Assembly: GCA_029204225.1 (NCBI GenBank)
Contig: CM055105.1
Span: 14,535,221 to 14,599,220 of the forward strand
Reading direction: 5' to 3'
Origin: Diphasiastrum complanatum
Lineage: Eukaryota > Streptophyta > Lycopodiopsida > Lycopodiales > Lycopodiaceae
DNA: 64,000 bases
The notes under the pieces: model-generated
The model's input: the letters and a program-made list of their open reading frames with translations, nothing else
Told to the model about the DNA's origin: nothing
Database searches by the model: none
Shown: positions 1 through 10,179 of the stretch, one piece after another
Layout of the letters: each line of letters opens with the position of its first letter
Numbering within the stretch: position 1 is the stretch's first letter
Position numbers and translations under genes: made by a program

Positions 1-1170
<1,170 letters not shown>

Positions 1171-2046
1171 TGACATAATAAGTGAGGGATAAGTGCTGCA
1201 ACCAACCAAGTACAGTTTTAGAATTTAGAAAACATTAAACGTAAACAAGCCCTAAACCCTATTCATCATTCATTTGCAACCACCATTCATCATTCATTGA
1301 TATTCATATTCCCACTCATTCATACTCCACTTTGATTATATTTCAGTAGTTATCTTTCTATTCTATTCATTATATTCATTCTATTTCTATTCAATTCTAC
1401 AACACAAAATCTTTTGAAATAAGACCAGAAGATGACCCGTTTTTTAAGAGACCTTACAATTTTTTGTTAATTCACCTAAATTTTAAATTTTAATAACTAA
1501 CCTTTTTTTTCTTGCATGCTCTATTTTGCAAATATTGTAAATTTGTGTGCATGATGACTGTAAAAATCATACATTCATTGAAATTACAGAAATTAAATTC
1601 ATGCAATTTGTTGTCACTAAAAATTATTGTCTAAATAAGCTGAAGGTTTTGCAAAATATTTGTTTACGATTTTGCAATATATTTATTTGAGATTTTTGCA
1701 AAAATATGGGATTTTAAGGAGGTCAACATTTTCTCAATAAGTTTCAGATTAAACTTATAATTTAGCATTTGAAAAAATGTTACAAGACACGAATTTTTCA
1801 TGAAACTTAAGTACGTAAGTAATGTACCCTAATAAACATGTTTAAACATTTTCTATGTGCAACAGTCATGTACAATCAAAATGCTTCAATACTTCATCAA
1901 AAGAATATTTCATACTAATAACTTTGCATAGCAGGACCAAGATTGTGCATAGCAGGAACGAGCAAGGCTACTGTCATGGGGTGATATTCAAAAGAAAGAA
2001 TCTCGTTGTTAACAAGAATGTCTATGATTGAAGTTATGGGAAAAAG
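1171..2046. other. AT-rich intergenic DNA, no feature seen
   Basis: AT-rich single-copy-looking sequence with no open frame above 60 codons, no recognisable element end and no structural RNA that I can see. A short direct repeat, 'ttcatcattcattt' and similar, lies at about 1260-1310. Confidence 0.5.
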
Positions 2047-3446
2047 TGTTGGAAATTAAGCCCACAGTTGTCTCCGTGGAATCATAACTTAGACAGCCAA
2101 ACTATTTGAAGAACATCTTCAACGAGCTTCCGGCTGATCTTCAGTAAAGGGTAACCAATCCAATCATATTTCAAATTCAGATGTTAAGTTCAATAAGGCT
2201 TGGCCATCTTCAACTACTTCCAAAAACTAGCATTTAGAATAAGTCTGCAGAAACAGTTTACTTTTTCAATAGTCTGTAGAAATACACTAAGTGTCGCACA
2301 GCTCGCATTTTTCGCACTTTCCGAAAAATGCAACACTTCAACAAATTGAAGAAAAAACACTAAGTGTCGCATTTTCGCATTTGTCGCATTTTCTCGAAAA
2401 CTGCGACACTTGCCTTTGGCTTCTTCCTTTCAACTATTTTGACGAAGTCAACTTATTCAAAGTTCAAAAGTCTAATTGTTTTCAACACCTTCGGCTTCTT
2501 CGCATTTTCCCGAAAAATGCGAAGAGAGAAAATTCTTGAAGGCCATCTATTTTCATGAGTTAAACTATTTTAAAGACACCTTTGCCTTTTTTAGGGCACC
2601 TTCGCATTTTTACAGACACCTTCGACTTTTTGCCAAAAATGCGCAGACAGAGAAAAATCCCGAAGGTCGTCTATTTTGAACGAGGAACATTCCAGACACT
2701 TCCCAGTAATATGCGAGGTGAGAGATTTGCAGCGTCCTCGTCCGCGTCAACATTTTTTATTCATTGACTGTATATACTATGTATAGTTGTCACAAAAGCC
2801 ATATACTTCCAAATACAACGGCTTACCTAATTAGGTGACAAACATTTATTATAGTTAATACATGGATAAAATCTATAAATGGATCATCCAAGCACACTCT
2901 ATGTGATGCTCTGTCCATGAGACATATTATTTGATAATTGTTATTCATTGTGCTTCTAGTGTAATATAATAACAACATGTTTTCTATCTGTGTATAGCGT
3001 AGATAAATGCTTGTTGTGATTAAATACACATTATTGTTGTTTGGTCACGCTTGTTTACTCACTCTGATCAAAATACGGACGTCTACGACTCCTTCGATCA
3101 GATGATGGCTGTCTTTGATGCCTGAGGAACTCACGTTATCACACTGCTATTTCTATCTATTTCAGAACTGAACTTCTCATACAAAATCCACTTCTAGGAA
3201 TACACACACCTACAAACCATTTCTAATCTCTTCGGTGGACCGTACTCTCGTTTTTGTGAGAATAAACTAATTCATAAGATCTTGTTGGGCATAAGAACGC
3301 TTAAGATGTGATTATACTTAGCATGATCTTTCTATTAGATTGGCTTTGCATTTAGCAGCTGATTGTAACAGGAGAGCTATTCCGCAATACTCCTACTCTC
3401 TTCTCCGTTCGCATTCTTCGTGTTCTTTGCACTCCCTTGCCCCATC
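2047..3446 (+). mobile_element. probable 5' LTR of a decayed copia retrotransposon
   Basis: The right boundary is set by a primer binding site just downstream (3450-3462), with 'ccatca' preceding it as a possible LTR end. The left boundary is uncertain: 'tgttggaaattaagccc' at 2048 and 'tgaagaacatc' at about 2107 are both plausible LTR starts. The interior (2290-2770) holds repeated 'cgcattttt(c/t)cgaaaaatgc' segments, partly palindromic. Similar segments recur at 12.3-12.7 kb, downstream of a copia RNase H, which supports both being LTR-derived. I could not align the two throughout, so they may come from related rather than identical elements. Confidence 0.4.
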
Positions 3447-3449
3447 AAA

Positions 3450-3462
3450 TTGGTATCAGAGC
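3450..3462 (+). other. retrotransposon primer binding site (initiator Met tRNA)
   Basis: 'ttggtatcagagc' matches the usual plant copia/gypsy primer site complementary to the 3' end of initiator Met tRNA. It lies between the putative LTR and a copia gag remnant on the same strand. Confidence 0.75.
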
Positions 3463-3515
3463 GTAGCTCAAATAAACCGAGAGATTATGTTTGTTCTATT
3501 TGTATTATTGTTAAC

Positions 3516-3735
3516 ATGTCTTATATTGGTAGCACTTGGTCTTCATCATTCAATGAAGCTAGAATCATTGACAAGTTCAATGGATCTAACTTCTATATTT
3601 GAAAGTTAAAACTCCGGATGATGCTGATAGATAGAGATCTTTGCATTAGAGGAGTTCTGAATATCAAAAAGACCCTTTAAGAAATGCCATGTAGGATAAA
3701 GAAAAATATCAAAATAAAAAAAACAATATTGCTTA
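3516..3735 (+). pseudogene. copia Gag N-terminus, degenerate
   Basis: Starting at ATG 3516, the frame reads through 'KFNGSNFYI', then a TGA where the family has Trp, then 'KLKLRMMLIDRDLC'. This matches the conserved start of Ty1/copia Gag (pattern KFdGsNFxxWKxkMrxxL). The TGG to TGA change at about 3601 and loss of similarity after about 3735 show that it is dead. Gag would package element RNA in virus-like particles. The primer binding site lies 54 bp upstream on the same strand, as expected. The matching pol may be the copia remnant at 10.2-12.2 kb, which would imply that more than 6 kb of other sequence was inserted between them; this is inference. Confidence 0.7.
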
Positions 3736-3845
3736 TTTGGTTGCCCCCACCACTCCTAAGGCCTCCCCAACTTCCAATGATCTAACCATAGTTTCTACAA
3801 TCACAGTTAACAATTCTAAACTGTTCACAGCCTAACTTGTCAAAA

Positions 3846-4050
3846 TTTGAAAATATGACCGCCATCCCCAAATTCAAATCAGGAAAAAAAGCATCCCTCC
3901 ACTGGAATGAAAATTTGAGCCGCATCTCCAAATATGAACGCCATCTTCACATTGGACTGAGATTATGAGCACCATCTCCAAATATAAGCGCCATCTCCAC
4001 ATCGGACTGAAAATATGAGTGCCATCTCCAAATTTTAATCAGACAGAGTA
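3846..4050 (+). repeat. degenerate minisatellite, about 20-40 bp units
   Basis: About six copies of a unit like 'atatgagcgccatctccaaat', some followed by 'cggactgaa', run in tandem with point differences. It is non-coding. Confidence 0.7.
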
Positions 4051-4117
4051 TATAATATAATTAAAGATAAGTACTTTGTTTTGTTTTGTATTGTTTTGTT
4101 TTGTCTTGCTTTATCTA

Positions 4118-4642
4118 ATGACGACATTGTACAATCTACGTATGGATATTCCTAATGATTTGGCACCCATACAGAGACGAGAAGGCAAAGGAGTTCCAAT
4201 ATCTGTTGTTGATCATTCCCGTTATAGGGTAGAAGGCAAAAAGAACTTGGATTTGTGGACTGACGGATCATTGTATCCTCAAGATCCTAGCACATTGACT
4301 CATCCCACATTCTCTTCAATAACTAATCTAATAATATGGATATGCAATGGGCATACTGGATTATTAGGATATTGTGAGAGATTGCAAAACTATGGGAATC
4401 AGTTTTCAATGAGAAAAATTCACTTTTTAGAATGTGAGTTGATACCCGTATTATCTTTTTATCAAAAAAGAGATTGTCATGTCCAAAAGACTTTAGAGAA
4501 AAATGAACAAATTAAAAGAAATAATGAATCATTACAGAAGAATAATGATTCATTACAAAAGATAGCGTTCGATATCAAATCAGAATTAGATCAAATGCAA
4601 TCAATCTTACAATCTATTCGTATGGAAACTTGCAATTACTGA
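4118..4642 (+). CDS. hypothetical coiled-coil protein, possibly element-derived
   Basis: I do not recognise this gene. The frame is open from 4076, but the first 14 codons are a low-complexity TTTTGT run, so I place the start at the ATG at 4118 (174 codons). The N-terminal part is mixed polar. The C-terminal third (about residues 120-165) is rich in Glu, Lys, Asn and Gln, with a short internal repeat ('NNESLQK', 'NNDSLQK') and heptad-like spacing typical of a coiled coil. It is followed at 4643-4770 by Lys/Arg-rich sequence in other frames. It lies inside the span of the decayed copia element and ends about 80 bp before the family-A block on the opposite strand, so it may be an ORF of another inserted element. 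Expression is unknown. Confidence 0.35.
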   Translation: MTTLYNLRMDIPNDLAPIQRREGKGVPISVVDHSRYRVEGKKNLDLWTDGSLYPQDPSTLTHPTFSSITNLIIWICNGHTGLLGYCERLQNYGNQFSMRKIHFLECELIPVLSFYQKRDCHVQKTLEKNEQIKRNNESLQKNNDSLQKIAFDIKSELDQMQSILQSIRMETCNY

Positions 4643-4722
4643 AGGATGAGGAGGCTAAGAAGAAGGAGGCTAGGAGTAAGAAGCGAAAGCGGGAAAGTCG
4701 CAAGGATATTCAGACCCTTTTA

Positions 4723-6410
4723 AGTGGTTCTACCGTAGAGTTCAATTCGACAGATCACAAAATATTCAAATTACAACAAATTTAGAAAAGCTTGCAAATT
4801 CATTGAGCAACATAGAAATTCAGAGATACGAAGTCGCTACAAATGTAAATTGTATTCACAATTATCAATATATACAAAGTATCATTCAGAGGTATCTGAT
4901 ACATCCTCTTGTCCAATTGTTGTGCTATCATGCAATAATTCTCTACTTGCATATGCATCCAGAAGATGCGCATTGTCCTTGTTACCACTCAATTCTATAT
5001 ATGTTGCATACAATGAATAATGGGAACTCCTTAGTGGTACATTCCCATCTACAAATCCTAATATGTCTCAAACATAAGATCTCTTCACAAAAATTATTTT
5101 ATTTGCTCTCACAAATTTATGTCCACCTAAATAATAAGATAAGGCTTTCATAGCCATTATCATTGTCTCTCCAACTGGACTGAATTTGGAATGAGCAATG
5201 CAAATTTCATTATTTTGAAAGTGCCTCAAGTAGTGACCAAGGCCACTTTCCCTGTGGAAAGATGATGAATGTTGTCTGAAGCCCCCTCGACGAGTAGCAA
5301 AGTCATCGATAAAAAGTGTATTCTGCAATTACACAATTGGAGTTTTTAGCACAAATTAAATTCAGCAAAACACATACATCAGATAAACAAACGTACAGTA
5401 AAACTTTTAAACTTACACATTCATCATCATTTGTTGCAACTAGATCGGGATGATGTATATTGTGACCACCCATTGAAGAAGAGTCATCAGCAAATTTCAT
5501 AACCGATGGACGAGAGAATCCCAGCTGGGCTTGGAATGAAATAAATTCCTCATCAGAAGGCAAACTTCGTCCACGAGCACTAACGTTTGCCATAGCCTAG
5601 GACAAACATTACCCACCAGTTAGAATTCCCTCCTCATCATCATAGTCAATGCCCAACACTAAGTCTTTGGTTTCAAAATCAACGATGTCAGAGAACTCAG
5701 TAATGGTGCTTAACAATAGACAAAGCACCTCATCCTCATGATAATTAAAAAAAACACATAAATCTGTCTTTGTAATATACAGATCTTCATTTATATAATA
5801 TTTTGGCAAATCGAAAAAGCATTTAGAATGCACACTAGCAATATTTTGCTCGGTATTGGCATTAGAGCCAATGAAAGCATCCCTCAACATATCAGTATCT
5901 ACACTCAAATATTCACTATCTTCAACCAAAAAATGATTGATATCCTTTATAGAATGTTCAGTGGTGGAGGATAAAGGGATCTTAGTATCAAGAATCAAAG
6001 TATTTGACTCTACTGGGATTTGTGCCAAAAGGGAAAGCACAAATCCGATCTGATACTCTAGAAAATGACATTTCCGATTACAAACATTACATTCACTAGA
6101 AATCTTAAATTGATCAAAAAGCTTAGTGTACATCTTGTCTAGCCGCTGCTTATAATGTGAAAAAGTATGTACAAGATCCGTGAAATGCATAAACGACAAA
6201 TTAGACACAGAGATTGGAGGGGATACTAACTATATCCTTGAATCTAATATACTGGTCATAAAAAACATCAGGACTCTGTTATGCCATACTGAACACATTT
6301 AGAAAAGGCCGGAAGAGGGACTTGAAGTACTCTATGCGCTCATTTATACAAAACTCAGAGAGAAAACTGGACAACAAATGCTCACGACTAGGATCAGAGG
6401 AGGAAGCCAT
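4723..6410 (-). pseudogene. uncharacterised interspersed gene 'family A', copy 1 (broken)
   Basis: On the minus strand a reading begins at ATG 6410 with 'MASSSDPSREHLLSSFLSEF', meets a stop at about 6280, then continues in another frame from 6208. That frame contains 'SECNVCNRKCHFLEYQ' (a CxxC..C arrangement) and ends at 5609 in the acidic 'GIDYDDEEGILTGG'. A second segment (5593 to about 5417) starts 'MANVSARGRSLPSDEEFISF'. After a likely intron with a pyrimidine-rich tail, a third (about 5328-5068) contains 'SPVGETMIMAMKALSYYLGG'. A copy of the same structure lies on the plus strand at 39.6-41.0 kb, and the two share splice-like boundaries. I do not recognise the product; acidic stretches and CxxC suggest an element ORF or a captured gene. 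'ctataaaggg' (minus strand, about 6653) is a plausible TATA box. Confidence 0.55.
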
Positions 6411-6470
6411 TAAATAGTATCAGTTCTATGCGAGAGGGGAGTAACCGAAGATGAAGGGATAACACTACGA

Positions 6471-7116
6471 ATGCACAAAAGCGATATGTACGAACGACGT
6501 ATCGCTCTTGTGCACACAAAGTAAGATGTTACAATAAGAGAACAAACAGGACGAGCACAGAAGTGATATGTGACGAAAATAGATATAAAATACGCGCACA
6601 GAGACCCAAGAAAGTCGAAAAAGACAACTTCTCGAAGATCGTGCCCTTTATAGTCATCTCACATGTGCGAGTCAATGGTCAAATGCCCATGTGTCGTATG
6701 ATGATTCGCTCAAAATCCTCCACACATGTAAAGCCGTACAAAAGCCATGTGTCAGATTTTGATTCATTGGAGTATGACACGTGTCGTACGATGATTCGCT
6801 TAAAATCCTCCACACATCTAAAGCCGTACAAAAGCCATGTGTCATATTCTGATTTGATGGAGTATGACACATGTCGATGTCTGATTCCAGAACTTTTAAC
6901 ATAGGTGTGAAGCCGTCTGCGACCACACGTGCGACCACACACGTGCGGAATAAAATCGAGTACACATATTCGTGAACTTGGAGTTAGTTTCACTTGCTTT
7001 TTTTCTGATTTTTGTGCCATATCGTTTCTCTGCACGCCCTCTTTCCTCCCTTATCTCTGTCTCCTTCTGCGTGCACACAAGAGCAATATTACAACCGTAC
7101 ATATTGCTTTTGTGCG
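6471..7116. repeat. pair of related imperfect palindromes
   Basis: 6471-6516 reads 'gcacaaaagcgatatgtacg', a short loop and its near complement ending 'cgctcttgtgc'. 7071-7116 holds a related palindrome with 'cacaagagcaat' and 'attgcttttgtg'. The two may be ends of one small element spanning the interval, or two copies of a foldback sequence. No target duplication could be identified. Confidence 0.4.
6690..6890 (+). repeat. 90-bp tandem repeat, about 2.2 copies
   Basis: Units start at 6691, 6781 and 6871 (third partial) with 'tgtcgta(t/c)gatgattcgct' and share 'aaatcctccacacat' and 'agccgtacaaaagcca'. The first two units differ at only a few positions. Confidence 0.85.
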
Positions 7117-7187
7117 CCGTTAGCTTTCTCTTTCATTACTTTCATTGTCTACACTCGCACAAGACCAATACGTCCTATATTGCCCTC

Positions 7188-7693
7188 ATGTCTAGGGTCA
7201 AACAGATCTGGAGGGATTTCTTCTCTCCTGGGATTGTATCCACTAGTACCCTTGCTGTTAATCCTCTATAGCAAACCAGACGTAACAGGAGCAGATGGCT
7301 CTTTGAGATTAAGAAATATCAGAGATCCACCCTGCTCCTGATACCAAGAGCCCCTTTCCACATAACTGTTCATCTGATTACCCGGGATAATCTACAGAGT
7401 GATGTCAGGTTCACACCTGGAGCATTGAAGTGTTTGCAGGAATCCACAGAGGACTATTTGGCTCTTTCTTTTGAAGATTCTTTTTTGATTTCTAGCGGAT
7501 TACCATAATGCCCAAAGATTTTCAAATTCTATATAGAATGAGGGAGAGATTTTCTAGACTTTACAAGGGTGAACCCGCTGCTCACCGGGACAAACCCCTT
7601 GATAGGACCAACCTTTCCACTAAGAGGCCTCACAAGCAACCTGCCCCTAGAAGGAGCAAGCCATCCTCTTCTCAGGCTCCCAAAAAGGTCTGA
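7188..7693 (+). pseudogene. histone H3-like pseudogene (divergent, CENH3-like in part)
   Basis: In one frame from ATG 7188 the start 'MSRVKQIWR' keeps the spacing of the H3 tail (M-x-R-x-K-Q-x-x-R). A TAG at 7269-7271 interrupts the tail. The same frame then gives the alphaN helix 'FEIKKYQRST', helix 1 'LLIPRAPF', loop 1 plus helix 2 'DVRFTPGALKCLQESTEDYL' and 'FEDSFLIS'. A small deletion at about 7490 shifts the frame, and the conserved end continues as 'RITIMPKDFQILYRMRERF' (H3: RVTIMPKDIQLARRIRGER). About 45 basic, Pro/Ser-rich residues follow to the stop at 7691-7693, which normal H3 lacks. 'LLIPRAPF' resembles centromeric H3 more than canonical H3 (LLIRKLPF), while 'IMPKDxQ' is canonical. 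A nucleosome core role is known for the family; here two lesions make it a pseudogene. No intron is visible. Confidence 0.8.
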
Positions 7694-7699
7694 TGTATG

Positions 7700-8049
7700 A
7701 ACCTCCAAGATTCCACAGCTGGAGGTATGGAATTGTAAATATTGTAGCTCTTGATACTATGGTTGATTTAGCCACAAAATTTTTTGAACAACATGAAAGT
7801 TTAGGTAATATCAGTAAATAGAATTAAGACATGCACAAAAAAAACCATCATTTACATATTCAGTACCATTTATATTGTATGCGGTCCCTCCATTGTAGAT
7901 TCTCTCCCGCCTCCTCCCGTTAATGTCACATCTGTAGCATATTTAGATTCTGATGAATATTTAAAATCTGAGAAAGATATTTCAGATGCGATAGATAGTA
8001 TCGGCATGCAATCCTTTTCCAAATAGAAGAGATTGGTTTTACTCTTAAT
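7700..8049 (+). other. non-coding spacer with fragmentary frames
   Basis: Contains a short Pro-rich, acidic stretch ('DSLPPPPVNVTSVAYLDS' at about 7890-7950) in one frame, but no start and no continuous gene. It may be the upstream part of the protease-like pseudogene that follows. Confidence 0.3.
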
Positions 8050-8693
8050 TTAAAAATCCCAGATTGTATGCAGATGAAGAATAGAAGGGCCTCTATTAGC
8101 GATCGAGTGATTGAGACGGGTCTCCCCTTACTGCAACATGATATTGCAAGGGATTCCATGAAAGAAGTGTCGCTTCTCAACAATTTTTTTCTGCAAGGCA
8201 TCAAGGACAACAACGATTCTTTGTCGCACTATATCCTTGGTGCTTGCTCACCTGTTGTGAAGTTTCTGTTAATGCCTTATCATACCAAGTACGTCTATCT
8301 CTTTACTTGCCAAATTCTTTACTTGTCTACTGCAATACTTGTAAATACTATACACGACACTGTGTTTTTACACATGATTCATGACAGGCGAAAATGATGA
8401 CACTGCCTTACAAAATGCCGAAGGTTTGTCTAATGGAATTCTTCATGGTTTTTTGCAGTGATCACTGGAGCTTAATTGTAATTTCTGTAAAAATCACAGA
8501 TAATAATATCGTACATCTTTTTTGTGTAAAGATGAATTCTGCTAGCAACACAAACAAGGATATTGACTCGCTACTGTTGGAGATATGTAAATATTTTTCA
8601 ATAGAGAATCCCACTATAGAAAAATGTGAAATTGTCAACATTGAGATAATCATTGAACATTTTGGGTGTATTTTTGTTTATCATGATTGTTGA
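8050..8693 (+). pseudogene. possible Ulp1-type (C48) cysteine protease remnant
   Basis: A frame from about 8050 to 8289 is followed by a GT..AG interval (about 8290-8387) that looks like an intron. The downstream exon (8394-8693) contains 'CSDHWSLIVISVK', matching the catalytic-His segment of Ulp1/SENP SUMO proteases (pattern HWxLxVI), then 'LLLEICKYFSIE', and 'GCIFVYH' where the family has the catalytic Cys (DCGxFV). The Asp expected shortly after the His (pattern HLDS) reads 'HLFC', so the catalytic triad looks broken. Ulp1-like domains are often carried by plant MULE and CACTA transposons, which would fit this location. It lies about 350 bp downstream of the H3-like pseudogene on the same strand; any link is unproven. 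Confidence 0.4.
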
Positions 8694-8833
8694 GTGTCTC
8701 TACCTTCATCCCATTATTAATCATTTGAATGTATTGTAGACACCCTAGCAAAATGACTCATTTAGTTGTGCGTGGTGTACTCTATACAATGAAAAATTAT
8801 TTTCTTCAAGAGGATGTTGATATTTCAATGTAG

Positions 8834-9425
8834 GTTTTCGTTGTGCTTGTTCTGCCTCCATATAGAGTTGGAGCTGAGGATGGTGCCGGTTTTGTCTCAG
8901 AGAATAATACCACTTCTGTTCCTCTCAGCTCGCTGACTACGACCGTGGCAATTTCAGTTGTCTCCATCATTGATTCTACACGTTCTCGCATCATTTCATG
9001 CAAGCTTTGAAGAGCAATCATCCCATCGAGTAAATTTCCATGATATCTACGCAATGCACCAGTTGAGTCATGAATTTTGGGTGCCTCCGTATAATGCACT
9101 ATATCCGAACAAGACTGAACAAAATGGCGTTCTTCTCCATTAGAACCCCGGGTCATTAATTCAACCCTTTCAATCAACATGGTTTCAAACATTATAATTG
9201 CCCGCACCACACCTATAATTTCAACATCCTCCATAGAAAATCCAGGCTCACCAACCGATACTTTGGAGACAACGACGAAGACTTTCATGTATTGCCCGCT
9301 GGAACTAGGCTTCTAAACAATTTTCCATGCCTTTGTAAAGAAAATTGGATTCGCATCACCAACGGGCATGAGGATAGTCTCTTCTGCTGTGTAGAAGGAC
9401 GCTCATCATAAAAAAAACATTTGTA
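8834..9425 (-). pseudogene. family M fragment, copy 1
   Basis: The minus-strand frame includes 'VVVSKVSVGEPGFSMEDVE' and 'HGNLLDGMIALQSLHEMMRE'. It is one of three copies in the window (also 9.58-10.18 kb and 42.69-43.29 kb). The third is joined to a longer transposase-like gene, so this copy is a 3'-truncated fragment. It is interrupted relative to copy 2 by a shift near 9290-9400. No function can be assigned beyond the family description given at 41.1-43.3 kb. Confidence 0.6.
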
Positions 9426-9429
9426 AAAA

Positions 9430-9567
9430 GATGCAACCAGTCAGACATCCTGCGATGCATGCCATAAAGGCAAGATGTCCTGTACACCCTTTATAAGGGA
9501 CTCCTTCAGGATGATAGAATTCTTGGAGTTGATACATTCGAACATATGCGGACCTCTTGACGTGATT
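9430..9567 (+). pseudogene. copia integrase fragment (duplicated piece)
   Basis: Encodes a remnant of the GAG-pre-integrase zinc region and the start of the integrase core in the plus-strand frame ('CDACHKGKMS', 'ELIHSNICGPLDV'). It ends abruptly at the tandem duplication junction. The continued version starts at about 10180. Confidence 0.75.
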
Positions 9568-9579
9568 GTTTTGATGTAA

Positions 9580-10175
9580 GTTTTCGTTGTGCTTGTTTTC
9601 TGCCTCCAGATAGAGTTGGAGCTTAGGATGGTGCCGATTCTATCTCAGAGAATAATACCACTTATGTTCCTCTCAGCTCGCTGACTACGGCCGTGGCAAT
9701 TTCAGCTGTCTGCATCATTGTTTCTACATGTTCTCGCATCATTTCATGCAAGTTTTGAAGAGCAATCATTCCATCGAGTAAATTTCCATGATATCTACGC
9801 AATGCACCAGTTGAGTCATGAATTTCGGGTGCCTCCGTATAATGCATTGTATCCGAGCAAGATAGAACAAAATGGCATTCTTCTCGATTAGATCCCCGGG
9901 TCATGATTTCAACCCTTTCAATCAACATGGTTTCAGACATTATAATTGCCCGCACCACACCTATAGTTTCAACATCCTCCATAAAAAATCCAAGCTCACC
10001 AATCAATACTTTGGAGACAACGACGAAGACTTTCATGTATTGCCCGCTGGAACTAGGCTTCTGAACAATTTTCCATGCCTTTGTAAAGAAAATTGGATTC
10101 GCATCACCAACGGGCATGAGGACAGTCTCTTCTGCAGCGTAGAAAGACACTCGTCATATAAAAAACATTCGTATA
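9580..10175 (-). pseudogene. family M fragment, copy 2
   Basis: The longest uninterrupted version of this segment: 162 codons on the minus strand (10150-9662) beginning 'MSFYAAEETVLMPVGDANP' and containing 'AWKIVQKPSSSGQYMKVF' and 'DSTGALRRYHGNLLDGM'. It has no stop until beyond the conserved part, so it may simply be young. It lacks the downstream half of the gene found at 41.1-42.5 kb. Confidence 0.6.
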
Positions 10176-10179
10176 CCAG

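Noticed and set aside
3340-3609. 89-codon plus-strand frame at the LTR/gag junction as a gene
   Set aside because: It spans the LTR end and primer binding site; the true coding signal is the copia Gag frame from 3516.
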